From Microcebus murinus (taxonomy: Eukaryota > Chordata > Mammalia > Primates > Cheirogaleidae), in the NCBI RefSeq assembly GCF_040939455.1, contig NC_134126.1:1240001-1304000 (forward strand): a stretch of 64,000 nucleotides of DNA, written 5' to 3'. The translations under genes were made by a program, and so were the position numbers. Below, piece by piece: positions 1 to 12,300 of the stretch. Position 1 is the stretch's first letter. Each line of letters begins with the position of its first letter. The notes below the pieces were generated by a model. The model was not told the DNA's origin and did not search any database. It worked only from the letters and a program-made list of their open reading frames with translations.

Positions 1-1643
1 TGGGTGAGTGGACACAGCCAGATCCGCACTGCGCCCTGCCTGCCCGTCTCCCGTCAGTGAGTGGACACAGCCAGATCCGCACTGCGCCCTGCCTGACCGT
101 ATGCTGTCGGTGAGTGGACACAGCCAGATCCGCACTGCGCCCTGCCTGCCCGTCTGCCGTGGGCGAGTGGACACAGCCCGATCCGCACTGCGCCCTGCCT
201 GACCGTCTGCCGTGGGTGAGTGGACACAGCCAGATCCGCACTGCGCCCTGCCTGCCCGTCTGCCGTGGGCGAGTGGACACTGCCAGATCCGCACTGCGCC
301 CTGCCTGACGGTCAGCCGTGGGTGAGTGGACACAGTCAGATCCACACTGCGCCCTGCCTGCCCCTCTGCCGTGGGCGAGTGGACACAGCCAGGTCCGCAC
401 TGCGCCCTGCCTGCCCGTCTGCTGTGGGTGAGTGGACACAGCCAGATCCACACTGCGTCCTGCCTGTCCCTATGCTGTGGGCGAGTGGACACAGCCAGAT
501 CCGCACTGCGCCCTGCCTGACCGTCTGCCGTGGGTGAGTGGACACAGCCAGATCTGCACTGCGCCCTGCCTGACCGCCTGCCGTGGGTGAGTGGACACAG
601 CCAGATCCGCACTGCGCCCTGCCTTTCCGTCTCCCGTGGGCGAGTGGACACAGCCAGATCCGCACTGCGCCCTGCCTGCCCGTCTCCCGTCAGTGAGTGG
701 ACACAGCCAGATCCGCACTGCGCCTTACCTGCCCGTCTCCCGTGGGCGAGTGGACACAGCCCGATCCGCACTGCGCTCTGCCTGCCCGTCTGCCGTGGGT
801 GAGTGGACACAGCCAGATCCGCACTGCGCCTTGCCTGCCCGTCTCCCGTCAGTGAGTGGACACAGCCAGATCCGCACTGCGCCCCTGCCTGCCCGTCTCC
901 CGTGGGCGAGTGGACACAGCCAGATCCGCACTGCGCCCTGCCTGCCCGTCTCCAGTGGGCGAGTGGACTCAGCCAGATCCACACTGCGCCCTGCCTGCCT
1001 GTCTGCCGTGGGTGAGTGGACACAGCCAGATCCGCACTGCGCCCTGCCTGACCGTCTCCCGTGGGTGAGTGGACACAGCCAGATCCGCACTGCGCCCTGC
1101 CTGCCCGTCTCCCGTGGGTGAGTGGACACAGCCAGATTCTCACTGCACCTTGCCTGCCCGTCTCCTGTCAGTGAGTGGACACAGCCAGATCCGCACTGTG
1201 CCCTTCCTGCCCGTCTCCCGTGGGTGAGTGGACACAGCCAGATTCGCACTGCACCTTGCCTGCCCGTCTCCTGTCAGTGAGTGGACACAGCCAGATCCGC
1301 ACTGTGCCCTTCCTGCCCGTCTCCCGTGGGCGAGTGGACACAGCCAGATCCACACTGCGTCCTGCCTGCCCGTCTGCCGTGGGTGAGTGGACACAGCAGA
1401 TCCGCACTGCGCCCTGCCTGACCTTCTCCCGTGGGTGAGTGGACACAGCCAGATCCGCACTGCGCCTTGCCTGCCCGTCTCACGTGGGTGAGTGGACACA
1501 GCCAGATCCGCACTGCGCCCTACCTGCACGTCTCCCGTGGGTGAGTGGACACAGCCAGATGCGCACTGCACCCTGCCTGTCCGTCCTTCGTGGATGAGTG
1601 GACACCGCCAGATCCGCACTGCGCCCTGCCTGCCCGTCTCCCG
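1..1643 (+). repeat. Alpha higher-order block, copy 1 (31 units)
   Basis: The variants from position 1 recur from 1644 with an offset of 1,643 bp, exactly 31 x 53. Within the block one unit has an extra C (run of four C at 882-885) and another lacks one base (near 1397), so the two cancel. The copy is cut by the left window edge. Compared with copy 2 it lacks one 53-bp unit near 960-1010, after which the offset becomes 1,696. Its last part (about 1295-1643) includes the rare variant GATGCGCAC at 1558, which copy 2 lacks but which recurs at 51965, 58379 and 60076. Confidence 0.85.
882..885 (+). other. Extra-C tag of the alpha block
   Basis: One unit per alpha block reads GCGCCCCTG instead of GCGCCCTG and is therefore 54 bp. 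The same insertion is at 882-885, 2525-2528, 10157-10160, 50123-50126, 54522-54525, 59346-59349 and 61043-61046, always in the same unit context. Shared descent explains this better than seven separate insertions. Confidence 0.9.
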
Positions 1644-2990
1644 TGGGTGAGTGGACACAGCCAGATCCGCACTGCGCCCTGCCTGCCCGTCTCCCGTCAG
1701 TGAGTGGACACAGCCAGATCCGCACTGCGCCCTGCCTGACCGTCTGCTGTCGGTGAGTGGACACAGCCTGATCCGCACTGCGCCCTGCCTGCCCGTCTGC
1801 CGTGGGCGAGTGGACACAGCCCGATCCGCACTGCGCCCTGCCTGACCGTCTGCCGTGGGTGAGTGGACACAGCCAGATCCGCACTGCGCCCTGCCTGCCC
1901 GTCTGCCGTGGGCGAGTGGACACTGCAAGATCCGCACTGCGCCCTGCCTGACGGTCAGCCGTGGGTGAGTGGACACAGCCAGATCCACACTGCGCCCTGC
2001 CTGCCCCTCTGCCGTGGGCGAGTGGACACAGCCAGATCCGCACTGCGCCCTGCCTGCCCGTCTGCTGTGGGTGAGTGGACACAGCCAGATCCACACTGCG
2101 TCCTGCCTGTCCCTATGCTGTGGGCGAGTGGACACAGCCAGATCCGCACTGCGCCCTGCCTGACCGTCTGCCGTGGGTGAGTGGACACAGCCAGATCTGC
2201 ACTGCGCCCTGCCTGACCGCCTGCCGTGGGTGAGTGGACACAGCCAGATCCGCACTGCGCCCTGCCTTTCCGTCTCCCGTGGGCGAGTGGACACAGCCAG
2301 ATCCGCACTGCGCCCTGCCTGCCCGTCTCCCGTCAGTGAGTGGACACAGCCAGATCCGCACTGCGCCTTACCTGCCCGTCTCCCGTGGGCGAGTGGACAC
2401 AGCCCGATCCGCACTGCGCTCTGCCTGCCCGTCTGCCGTGGGTGAGTGGACACAGCCAGATCCGCACTGCGCCTTGCCTGCCCGTCTCCCGTCAGTGAGT
2501 GGACACAGCCAGATCCGCACTGCGCCCCTGCCTGCCCGTCTCCCGTGGGCGAGTGGACACAGCCAGATCCGCACTGCGCCCTGCCTGCCCGTCTCCAGTG
2601 GGCGAGTGGACACAGCCAGATCCGCACTGCGCCGTGCCTGCCCATCTCCAGTGGGCGAGTGGACTCAACCAGATCCACACTGCGCCCTGCCTGCCCGTCT
2701 GCCGTGGGTGAGTGGACACAGCCAGATCCGCACTGCGCCCTGCCTGACCGTCTCCCGTGGGTGAGTGGACACAGCCAGATCCGCACTGCGCCCTGCCTGC
2801 CCGTCTCCCGTGGGTGAGTGGACACAGCCAGATTCGCACTGCACCTTGCCTGCCCGTCTCCTGTCAGTGAGTGGACACAGCCATATCCGCACTGTGCCCT
2901 TCCTGCCCGTCTCCCGTGGGTGAGTGGACACAGCCAGATTCGCACTGCACCTTGCCTGCCCGTCTCCTGTCAGTGAGTGGACACAGCCAG
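1644..2990 (+). repeat. Alpha higher-order block, copy 2 (truncated)
   Basis: This block repeats copy 1 until about 2990, where it leaves the alpha order and runs into a unit ending CCCCTCTGCTGTGG. It has the extra-C unit at 2525-2528. It also carries a unit pair ending TCTCCAGTGG that copy 1 has only once. Alpha copies at 9.33, 53.9, 58.5 and 60.2 kb share this same series, so the two-unit form is the commoner one. The same stretch is also the left end of the 7.7-kb duplication. Confidence 0.85.
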
Positions 2991-3131
2991 ATCCGCACTG
3001 CGCCCTGCCTGCCCCTCTGCTGTGGGCGAGTGGACACAGCCAGATCCGCACTGCGCCCTGCCTGACCGTCTGCCATGGGTGAGTGGACACAGCCAGATCC
3101 GCACTGCGCCCTGCCTGACCGCCTGCCGTGG

Positions 3132-3137
3132 GTGAGT
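3132..3137 (+). promoter_or_regulatory. GTGAGT splice-donor-like hexamer, one per unit
   Basis: The reference unit begins TGG then GTGAGT, which equals the consensus 5' splice-site intron start. The hexamer recurs every 53 bp in most units across the window; in a large minority it is changed to GCGAGT. Resemblance to the splice-donor consensus is seen directly. Any use by the splicing machinery is unproven, and chance is a fair explanation because the motif belongs to the repeated unit. Confidence 0.3.
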
Positions 3138-3184
3138 GGACACAGCCAGATCCGCACTGCGCCCTGCCTGCCCGTCTCCCGTGG
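3132..3184 (+). repeat. Representative 53-bp unit matching the consensus
   Basis: This unit equals my by-eye consensus at every base and can serve as the reference. It holds 21 C, 16 G, 9 T and 7 A, so 37 of 53 bases are G or C. CpG sites are at unit positions 22, 29, 42 and 49. GATC is at unit positions 18-21. The first six bases are GTGAGT. Positions 31-49 are pyrimidine-rich with repeated CTGCC and CCC. The complementary strand has no stop codon in any of the three frames. The + strand carries TGA inside GTGAGT. Confidence 0.95.
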
Positions 3185-4164
3185 GCGAGTGGAAACAGCC
3201 AGATCCGCATTGCGCCCTGCCTGCCCTTCTGCCGTGGGTGAGTGGACACAGCCAGATCTGCACTGCGCCCTGCCTGACCGTCTGCCGTGGGTGAGTAGAC
3301 ACAGCCAGATCCACATTGCGCCCTGCCTGCCCGTCTGCCGTGGGTGAGTGGACACAGCCAGATCCGCACTGCGCCCTACCTGCCCGTCTCCCGTGGGCGA
3401 GTGGACACAGCCCGTTCCGCACTGCGCTCTGCCTGCCCGTCTGCCGTGGGTGAGTGGACACAGCCAGATCCGCACTGCGCCCTGCCTGATCGTCTGCCGT
3501 GGGTGAGTGGACACAGCCAGATCCGCACTGCGCCCTGCCTGCCTGTCTGCCGTGGGTGAGTGGACACAGCCAGATCCGCACTGCGCCCTGCCTGACCGTC
3601 TGACGTGGGTGAGTGGACACAGCCAGATCCGCACTGCGCCCTGCCTGCCCCTCTGCCGTGGGCGAGTGGACACAGCCAGATCCGCACTGCGCCCTGTCTG
3701 ACCGTCTGCCGTGGGTGAGTGGACATAGCCAGATCCGCACTGCGCCCTGCCTGCCCGTCTCCCGTGGGCGAGTGGACACAGCCAGATCCGCACTGCGCCC
3801 TACCTGCCCGTATCCCATGGGTGAGTGGACACAGCCAGATCCGCACTGCACCCTGCCTGACCGTCCTTCGTGGGTGAGTGGACACCGCCAGATCCGCACT
3901 GCGCCCTGCCTGCCCATCTCCCGTGGGTGAGTGGACACAGCCAGATCCGCACTGCGCTCTTCCTGCCCGTCTCCCATCAGTGAGTGGACACAGCCAGATC
4001 CGCACTGCGCCCTGCCTGCCCTTCTGCCGTGGGTGAGTGAACACAGCCAGATCCGCACTGCGCCCTGTCTGCCCGTCTCTCGTCAGTGAGTGGACACAGC
4101 CAGATCCGCACTGCGCCCTGCCTGCCCTTCTGCCGTGGGTGAGTGGACACAGCCAGATCCGCAC

Positions 4165-5118
4165 TGCGCCCTGCCTGACCGTCTGCCGTGTGTGAGTGGA
4201 CACAGCCAGATCCGCACTGCGCCCTGCCTGCCCGTCTCCCGTGGGTGAGTGGACACAGCCAGATCCGCACTGCGCCCTGCCTGACCGTCTGCCGTGGGTG
4301 AGTGGACACAGCCAGATCCGCACTGCGCCCTGCCTGACCGCCTCCCGTGGGTGAGTGAACACAGCCAGATCCGCACTGCGCCCTGCCTGCCCGTCTTCCG
4401 GAGGCGATTGGACACAGCCAGATCCGCACTGCGCCCTGCCTGCCCTTCTGCCGTGGGTGAGTGGACACAGCCAGATCCGCACTGTGCCCTGCCTGACCTT
4501 CTGCCGTGGGTGTGTGGACACAGCCAGATCCACACTGTGCCCTGCCTGCCCGTCTGCCGTGGGTGAGTGGACACAGCCAGATCCGCACTGCGCCCTGCCT
4601 GCCCGTCTCCCGTGGGTGAGTGGACACAGCCAGATCCGCACTGCGTCCTGCCTGCCCGTCTCCCGTAGGTGAGTGGACACAGCCAGATCCGCACTGCGCG
4701 CTGCCTGCCCGTCTGTCGTGGGCGAGTGGACACAGCCATATCCGCACTACGCCCTGCCTGACCGTCTGCCGTGGGTGAGTGGACACAGCCAGATCCACAC
4801 TGCTCCCTGCCTGCCCGTCTGCTGTGGGCGAGCGGACACAGCCAGATCCGCACTGCGCCCTGCCTGACCGTCTACCGTAGGTGAGTGGACACAGCCAGAT
4901 CCGCACTGCGCCCTGCCTGCCCGTCTACCGTGGGCGAGTGGACACAGCCAGATCCGCACTGCACCCTGCCTGACCGTCTGCTGTGGGTGAGTGGACACAG
5001 CCAGATCCACACTGCGCCCTGCCTGCCCCTATGCTGTGGGCGAGTGGACACAGCCAGATCCGCACTGCGCCCTGCCTGACCGTCTGCCGTGGGTGAGTGG
5101 ACACAGCCAGATCCGCAC
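4165..5118 (+). repeat. 954-bp (18-unit) tandem repeat, first copy
   Basis: An 18-unit series is followed directly by a second copy 954 bp downstream. The clearest tag is a unit with the altered segment CTTCCGGAGGCGATTGG near 4394, which recurs near 5348. Other shared tags are a unit starting GTGTGTGG instead of GTGAGTGG and units ending CCGTAGG. The block is carried in both copies of the 7.7-kb duplication, so the 954-bp duplication is older than that one. Edges are estimated to within about one unit. Confidence 0.8.
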
Positions 5119-6072
5119 TGCGCCCTGCCTGACCGCCTGCCGTGGGTGAGTAGACACAGCCAGATCCGCACTGCGCCCTGCCTGCCCGTCTCCCGTGGGT
5201 GAGTGGACACAGCCAGATCCGCACTGCGCCCTGCCTGACCGTCTCCCGTGGGTGAGTGGACACAGCCAAATCCGCACTGCGCCCTGCCTGCCCGTCTCCC
5301 GTGGGTGAGTGGACACAGCCAGTTCCGCACTGCGCCCTGCCTGCCCGTCTTCCGGAGGCGATTGGACACAGCCAGATCCGCACTGCGCCCTGCCTGCCCT
5401 TCTGCCGTGGGTGAGTGGACACAGCCAGATCCGCACTGTGCCCTGCCTGACCTTCTTCCGTGGGTGTGTGGACACAGCCAGATCCACACTGTGACCTGCC
5501 TGCCCGTCTGCCGTGGGTGAGTGGACACAGCCAGATCCGCACTGCGCCCTGCCTGCCCGTCTCCCGTGGGTGAGTGGACACAGCCAGATCCGCACTGCGT
5601 CCTGCCTGCCCGTCTCCCGTAGGTGAGTGGACACAGCCAGATCCGCACTGCGCGCTGCCTGCCCGTCTGTCGTGGGCGAGTGGACACAGCCATATCCGCA
5701 CTACGCCCTGCCTGACCGTTTGCCGTGGGTGAGTGGACACAGCCAGATCCACACTGCTCCCTGCCTGCCCGTCTGCTGTGGGAGAGCGGACACAGCCAGA
5801 TCCGCACTGCGCCCTGCCTGACCGTCTACCGTAGGTGAGTGGACACAGCCAGATCCGCACTGCGCCCTGCCTGCCCGTCTACCGTGGGCGAGTGGACACA
5901 GCCAGATCCGCACTGCACCCTGCCTGACCGTCTGCTGTGGGTGAGTGGACACAGCCAGATCCACACTGCGCCCTGCCTGCCCCTATGCTGTGGGCGAGTG
6001 GACACAGCCAGATCCGCACTGCGCCCTGCCTGACCGTCTGCCGTGGGTGAGTGGACACAGCCAGATCCACAC
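5119..6072 (+). repeat. 954-bp (18-unit) tandem repeat, second copy
   Basis: This repeats 4165-5118 with a handful of single-base differences, for example GCCAAATCC near 5266. In the 9.3-16.1 kb duplicate the corresponding pair is spaced 954 bp at first and 901 bp further on, because one unit has been lost near 13170. Right after this block a two-unit (106-bp) segment with the CCCCTATGCTGTGG ending is present twice in a row (about 5937-6042 and 6043-6148). Confidence 0.8.
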
Positions 6073-6894
6073 TGCGCCCTGCCTGCCCCTATGCTGTGGG
6101 CGAGTGGACACAGCCAGATCCGCACTGCGCCCTGCCTGACCGTCTGCCGTGGGTGAGTGGACACAGCCAGATCCGCACTGCGCCCTGCCTGACCGCCTGC
6201 CGTGGGTGAGTAGACACAGCCAGATCCGCACTGCGCCCTGCCTGCCCGTCTCCCGTGGGCGAGTGGACACAGCCAGATCCGCATTGCGCCCTGCCTGCCC
6301 TTCTGCCGTGGGTGAGTGGACACAGCCAGTTCCGCACTGCGCCCTGCCTGCCCGTCTCCCGTCAGTGAGTGGACACAGCCAGATCCGCACTGCGCCCTAC
6401 CTGCCCGTCTCCCGTGGGCGAGTGGACACAGCCCGTTCCGCACTGCGCTCTGCCTGCCCGTCTGCCGTGGGTGAGTGGACACAGCCAGATCCGCACTGCG
6501 CCCTGCCTGACCGTCTGCCGTGGGTGAGTGGACACAGCCAGATCCGCACTGCGCCCTGCCTGCCTGTCTGCCGTGGGTGAGTGGACACAGCCAGATCCGC
6601 ACTGCGCCCTGCCTGACCGTCTGACGTGGGTGAGTGGACACAGCCAGATCCGCACTGCGCCCTGCCTGCCCCTCTGCCGTGGGCGATTGGACACAGCCAG
6701 ATCCGCACTGCGCCCTGCCTGACCGTCTGCCGTGGGTGAGTGGACACAGCCAGATCCGCACTGCGCCCTGCCTGCCCGTCTCCCGTGGGTGAGTGGACAC
6801 AGCCAGATCCGCACTGCGCGCTGCCTGCCCGTCTCCCGTGGGCGAGTGGACACAGCCAGATACGCACTACGCCCTGCCTGACCGTCTGCCGTGT

Positions 6895-7690
6895 GTGAGT
6901 GGACACAGCCAGATCCGCACTGCGCCCTGCCTGCCCGTCTCCCGTCAGTGAGTGGACACAGCCAGATCCGCACTGCGCCCTGCCTGCCTGTCTGCCATGG
7001 GTGAGTGGACACAGCCAGATCTGCACTGCGCCCTGCCTGACCGCCTGCCGTGGATGAGTGGACACAGCCAGATCCGCACTGCGCCCTGCCTTCCCGTCTC
7101 CCGTGGGCGAGTGGAAACAGCCCGATCCGCACTGCGCTCTGCCTGCCCGTCTGCCGTGGGTGAGTGGACACAGCCAGATCCGCACTGCTCCCTGCCTGCC
7201 CGTCTCCCGTCAGTGAGTGGACACAGCCATATTCGCACTGCGCCCTGCCTGCCCGTCTCCCGTGGGTGAGTGGACACAGCCATATCCGCACTGCGCGCTG
7301 CCTGCCCGTCTCCCATGGGCGAGTGGACACAGCCAGATCCGCACTGCGCCCTGCCTGCCCGTCTGTAATGGGCGAGTGGACACAGCCAGATCCGCACTGC
7401 GCCCTGCCTGACCATCTGACGTGGGTGAGTGGACACAGCCAGATCCGCACTGCGCCCTGCCTGCCCCTCTGCCGTGGGCGATTGGACACAGCCAGATCCG
7501 CACTGCGCCCTGCCTGACCGTCTGCCGTGGGTGAGTGGACACAGCCAGATCCGCACTGCGCCCTGCCTGCCCGTCTCCCGTGGGTGAGTGGACACAGCCA
7601 GATCCGCACTGCGCGCTGCCTGCCCGTCTCCCGTGGGCGAGTGGACACAGCCAGATACGCACTACGCCCTGCCTGACCGTCTGCCGTGTG
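6895..7690 (+). repeat. 15-unit stretch present only in the left 7.7-kb copy
   Basis: Between about 6895 and 7690 the left 7.7-kb copy has 795 bp (15 units) that the right copy lacks at about 14470. Its end repeats the DNA just before it at a 795-bp offset (for example 6612 with 7407, both around a CTGACGTGGG unit). Its middle resembles 8690-9110, with the same CATATTCGC and CTGTAATGGG variants. It therefore looks like an internal duplication that also drew on a neighbouring module, or a loss of the same length in the right copy. Confidence 0.7.
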
Positions 7691-8260
7691 TGAGTGGACA
7701 CAGCCAGATCCGCACTGCGCCCTGCCTGCCCGTCTCCCGTGGGTGAGTGGACACAGCCAGATCCGCACTGCGCCCTGCCTGACCGTCTGCCGTGGGCGAG
7801 TGGACACAGCCAGATCCGCACTGTGCCCTGCCTGACCGCCTGCCGTGGGTGAGTGGACACAGCCAGATCCGCACTGCGCCCTGCCTGCCCGTCTGCCGTG
7901 GGTGAGTGGACACAGCCAGATCCGCACTGCGCCCTACCTGCCCGTCTCCCGTGGGTTAGTGGACACAGCCAGATCCGCACTGCACCCTGCCTGACCGTCC
8001 TTCGTGGGTGAGTGGACACCGCCAGATCCGCACTGCGCCCTGCCTGCCCGTCTCCCGTGGGTGAGTGGACACAGCCAGATCCGCACTGCGCCCTGCCTGC
8101 CCGTCTCCCATCAGTGAGTGGACACAGCCAGATCCGCACTGCGCCCTGCCTGACCGTCTCGCGTGGGTGAGTGGACACAGCCAGATCCGCACTGCGCGCT
8201 GCCTGCCCGTCTCCCGTGGGCGAGTGGACACAGCCAGATCCGCACTGCGCCCTGTCTGCC

Positions 8261-8270
8261 CGCTGTCGTG
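8261..8270 (+). other. One-base-short unit tag
   Basis: A unit reading CCCGCTGTCGTGG instead of CCCGTCTGTCGTGG is 52 bp long. It occurs near 8261, 15044, 18381, 24633, 37474 (with CTGTCTTGG) and 39061, always after the CTGTCTGCC variant. It marks six descendants of one ancestral module in the 7.7-kb, 3.34-kb, 12.57-kb and 1,589-bp duplications. Confidence 0.9.
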
Positions 8271-9328
8271 GGCGAGTGGACACAGCCAAATCCGCACTGC
8301 GCCCTGCCTGACCGTCTGCCGTGGGCGAGTGGAGACAGCCAGATCCGCACTGCGCACTGCCTGACCGTCTGCCGTGGGTGAGTGGACACAGCCAGATCCG
8401 CACTGCGCCCTGCCTGACCGCCTGCTGTGGGTGAGTGGACACAGCCAGATCCGCACTGCGCCCTGCCTGCCCGTCTCCCGTGGGTGAGTGGACACAGCCA
8501 GATCCACACTGCGCCCTGTCTGACCGTCTGCCGTGGGCGAGTGGACACAGCCAGATCCGCACTGCGCCCTGCCTGACCGTCTGCTGTGGGTGAGTGGACA
8601 CAGCAAGATCCGCACTGCGCCCTGCCTGCCCCTATGCTGTGGGCGAGTGGACACAGCCAGATCCGCACTGCGCCTTGCCTGACCGTCTGCCGTGGGTGAG
8701 TGGACACAGCCAGATCTGCACTGCGCCCTGCCTGACCGCCTGCCGTGGATGAGTGGACACAGCCAGATCCGCACTGCGCCCTGCCTTCCCGTCTCCCGTG
8801 GGCGAGTGGAAACAGCCCGATCCGCACTGCGCTCTGCCTGCCCGTCTGCCGTGGGTGAGTGGACACAGCCAGATCCGCACTGCTCCCTGCCTGCCCGTCT
8901 CCCGTCAGTGAGTGGACACAGCCATATTCGCACTGCGCCCTGCCTGCCCGTCTCCCGTGGGTGAGTGGACACAGCCATATCCGCACTGCGCGCTGCCTGC
9001 CCGTCTCCCATGGGCGAGTGGACACAGCCAGATCCGCACTGCGCCCTGCCTGCCCGTCTGTAATGGGCGAGTGGACACAGCCAGATCCGCACTGCGCCCT
9101 GCCTGACCGTCTGCCGTCGGTGAGTGGACACAGCCAGATCCACACTGCGCCCTGCCTGCCCGTCTGCCGTGGGCGAGTGAACACAGCCAGATCCGCACTG
9201 TGCACTGCCTGACCGTCTGCCGTGGGTGAGTGGACACAGCCAGATCCGCACTGCGCCTTGCCTGACCGCCTGCCGTGGGTGAGTGGACACAGCCAGATCC
9301 ACACTGCGCCCTGCCTGCCCGTCTCCCG

Positions 9329-12300
9329 TGGGTGAGTGGACACAGCCAGATCCGCACTGCGCCCTGCCTGCCCGTCTCCCGTCAGTGAGTGGACACAGCC
9401 AGATCCGCACTGCGCCCTGCCTGACCGTCTGCTGTCGGTGAGTGGACACAGCCAGATCCGCACTGCGCCCTGCCTGCCCGTCTGCCGTGGGCGAGTGGAC
9501 ACAGCCCGATCCGCACTGCGCCCTGCCTGACCGTCTGCCGTGGGTGAGTGGACACAGCCAGATCCGCACTGCGCCCTGCCTGCCCGTCTGCCGTGGGCGA
9601 GTGGACACTGCAAGATCCGCACTGCGCCCTGCCTGACGGTCAGCCGTGGGTGAGTGGACACAGCCAGATCCACACTGCGCCCTGCCTGCCCCTCTGCCAT
9701 GGGCGAGTGGACACAGCCAGATCCACACTGCGTCCTGCCTGTCCCTATGCTGTGGGCGAGTGGACACAGCCAGATCCGCACTGCGCCCTGCCTGACCGTC
9801 TGCCGTGGGTGAGTGGACACAGCCAGATCTGCACTGCGCCCTGCCTGACCGCCTGCCGTGGGTGAGTGGACACAGCCAGATCCGCACTGCGCCCTGCCTT
9901 TCCGTCTCCCGTGGGCGAGTGGACACAGCCAGATCCGCACTGCGCCCTGCCTGCCCGTCTCCCGTCAGTGAGTGGACACAGCCAGATCCGCACTGCGCCT
10001 TACCTGCCCGTCTCCCGTGGGCGAGTGGACACAGCCCGATCCGCACTGCGCTCTGCCTGCCCGTCTGCCGTGGGTGAGTGGACACAGCCAGATCCGCACT
10101 GCGCCTTGCCTGCCCGTCTCCCGTCAGTGAGTGGACACAGCCAGATCCGCACTGCGCCCCTGCCTGCCCGTCTCCCGTGGGCCAGTGGACACAGCCAGAT
10201 CCGCACTGCGCCCTGCCTGCCCGTCTCCAGTGGGCGAGTGGACACAGCCAGATCCGCACTGCGCCGTGCCTGCCCATCTCCAGTGGGCGAGTGGACTCAA
10301 CCAGATCCACACTGCGCCCTGCTTGCCCGTCTGCCGTGGGTGAGTGGACACAGCCAGATCCGCACTGCGCCCTGCCTGACCGTCTCCCGTGGGTGAGTGG
10401 ACACAGCCAGATCCGCACTGCGCCCTGCCTGCCCGTCTCCCGTGGGTGAGTGGACACAGCCAGATTCGCACTGCACCTTGCTTGCCCGTCTCCTGTCAGT
10501 GAGTGGACACAGCCAGATCCGCACTGTGCCCTTCCTGCCCGTCTCCCGTGGGTGAGTGGACACAGCCAGATTCGCACTGCACCTTGCCTGCCCGTCTCCT
10601 GTCAGTGAGTGGACACAGCCAGATCCGCACTGCGCCCTGCCTGCCCCTCTGCTGTGGGCGAGTGGACACAGCCAGATCCGCACTGCGCCCTGCCTGACCG
10701 TCTGCCATGGGTGAGTGGACACAGCCAGATCCGCACTGCGCCCTGCCTGACCGCCTGCCGTGGGTGAGTGGACACAGCCAGATCCGCACTGCGCCCTGCC
10801 TGCCCGTCTCCCGTGGGCGAGTGGACACAGCCAGATCCGCATTGCGCCCTGCCTGCCCTTCTGCCGTGGGTGAGTGGACACAGCCAGATCTGCACTGCGC
10901 CCTGCCTGACCGTCTGCCGTGGGTGAGTAGACACAGCCAGATCCACATTGCGCCCTGCCTGCCCGTCTGCCGTGGGTGAGTGGACACAGCCAGATCCGCA
11001 CTGCGCCCTACCTGCCCGTCTCCCGTGGGCGAGTGGACACAGCCCGTTCCGCACTGCGCTCTGCCTGCCCGTCTGCCGTGGGTGAGTGGACACAGCCAGA
11101 TCCGCACTGCGCCCTGCCTGACCGTCTGCCGTGGGTGAGTGGACACAGCCAGATCCGCACTGCGCCCTGCCTGCCTGTCTGCCGTGGGTGAGTGGACACA
11201 GCCAGATCCGCACTGCGCCCTGCCTGACCGTCTGACGTGGGTGAGTGGACACAGCCAGATCCGCACTGCGCCCTGCCTGCCCCTCTGCCGTGGGCGAGTG
11301 GACACAGCCAGATCCGCACTGCGCCCTGTCTGACCGTCTGCCGTGGGTGAGTGGACATAGCCAGATCCGCACTGCGCCCTGCCTGCCCGTCTCCCGTGGG
11401 AGAGTGGACACAGCCAGATCCGCACTGCGCCCTACCTGCCCGTATCCCATGGGTGAGTGGACACAGCCAGATCCGCACTGCACCCTGCCTGACCGTCCTT
11501 CGTGGGTGAGTGGACACCGCCAGATCCGCACTGCGCCCTGCCTGCCCATCTCCCGTGGGTGAGTGGACACAGCCAGATCCGCACTGCGCTCTTCCTGCCC
11601 GTCTCCCATCAGTGAGTGGACACAGCCAGATCCGCACTGCGCCCTGCCTGCCCTTCTGCCGTGGGTGAGTGAACACAGCCAGATCCGCACTGCGCCCTGT
11701 CTGCCCGTCTCTCGTCAGTGAGTGGACACAGCCAGATCCGCACTGCGCCCTGCCTGCCCTTCTGCCGTGGGTGAGTGGACACAGCCATTCCGCACTGCGC
11801 CCTGCCTGACCGTCTGCCGTGTGTGAGTGGACACAGCCAGATCCGCACTGCGCCCTGCCTGCCCGTCTCCCGTGGGTGAGTGGACACAGCCAGATCCGCA
11901 CTGCGCCCTGCCTGACCGTCTGCCGTGGGTGAGTGGACACAGCCAGATCCGCACTGCGCCCTGCCTGACCGCCTCCCGTGGGTGAGTGAACACAGCCAGA
12001 TCCGCACTGCGCCCTGCCTGCCCGTCTTCCGGAGGCGATTGGACACAGCCAGATCCGCACTGCGCCCTGCCTGCCCTTCTGCCGTGGGTGAGTGGACACA
12101 GCCAGATCCGCACTGTGCCCTGCCTGACCTTCTGCCGTGGGTGTGTGGACACAGCCAGATCCACACTGTGCCCTGCCTGCCCGTCTGCCGTGGGTGAGTG
12201 GACACAGCCAGATCCGCACTGCGCCCTGCCTGCCCGTCTCCCGTGGGTGAGTGGACACAGCCAGATCCGCACTGCGTCCTGCCTGCCCGTCTCCCGTAGG

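Larger units (their letters stand above)
1644..9328 (+). repeat. 7.7-kb tandem duplication, left copy
   Basis: The left copy starts with an alpha block and continues with about 6.3 kb of other unit variants. The right copy follows directly at 9329. The offset is 7,685 bp (145 units) at first, then 7,632 after loss of one unit, 7,631 after a 1-bp loss near 11785, 7,578 after another unit loss near 13170, and about 6,783 after a 15-unit difference. The copies are nearly identical where aligned: translating 2234-2764 and 9866-10396 in the same frame gives one difference in 176 residues. The left copy alone contains the extra stretch at about 6895-7690. Confidence 0.85.

Noticed and set aside
591..1121. 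Open frames of up to 176 codons on the + strand
   Set aside because: They arise where GTGAGT is replaced by GCGAGT or where an indel shifts frame, and they recur wherever the alpha block recurs. They end at the next in-frame TGA of the unit.
3132..3184. CTCF site in each unit, as in some macrosatellites
   Set aside because: The - strand has CAGGGCGC, which resembles part of the CTCF core, but the full core spacing is not met. A motif scan and ChIP data would be required.
3132..3184. PRDM9 recombination motif in the C-rich segment
   Set aside because: The 13-base human motif does not fit; CCTGCCTGCCC has the CC pairs one base out of phase.
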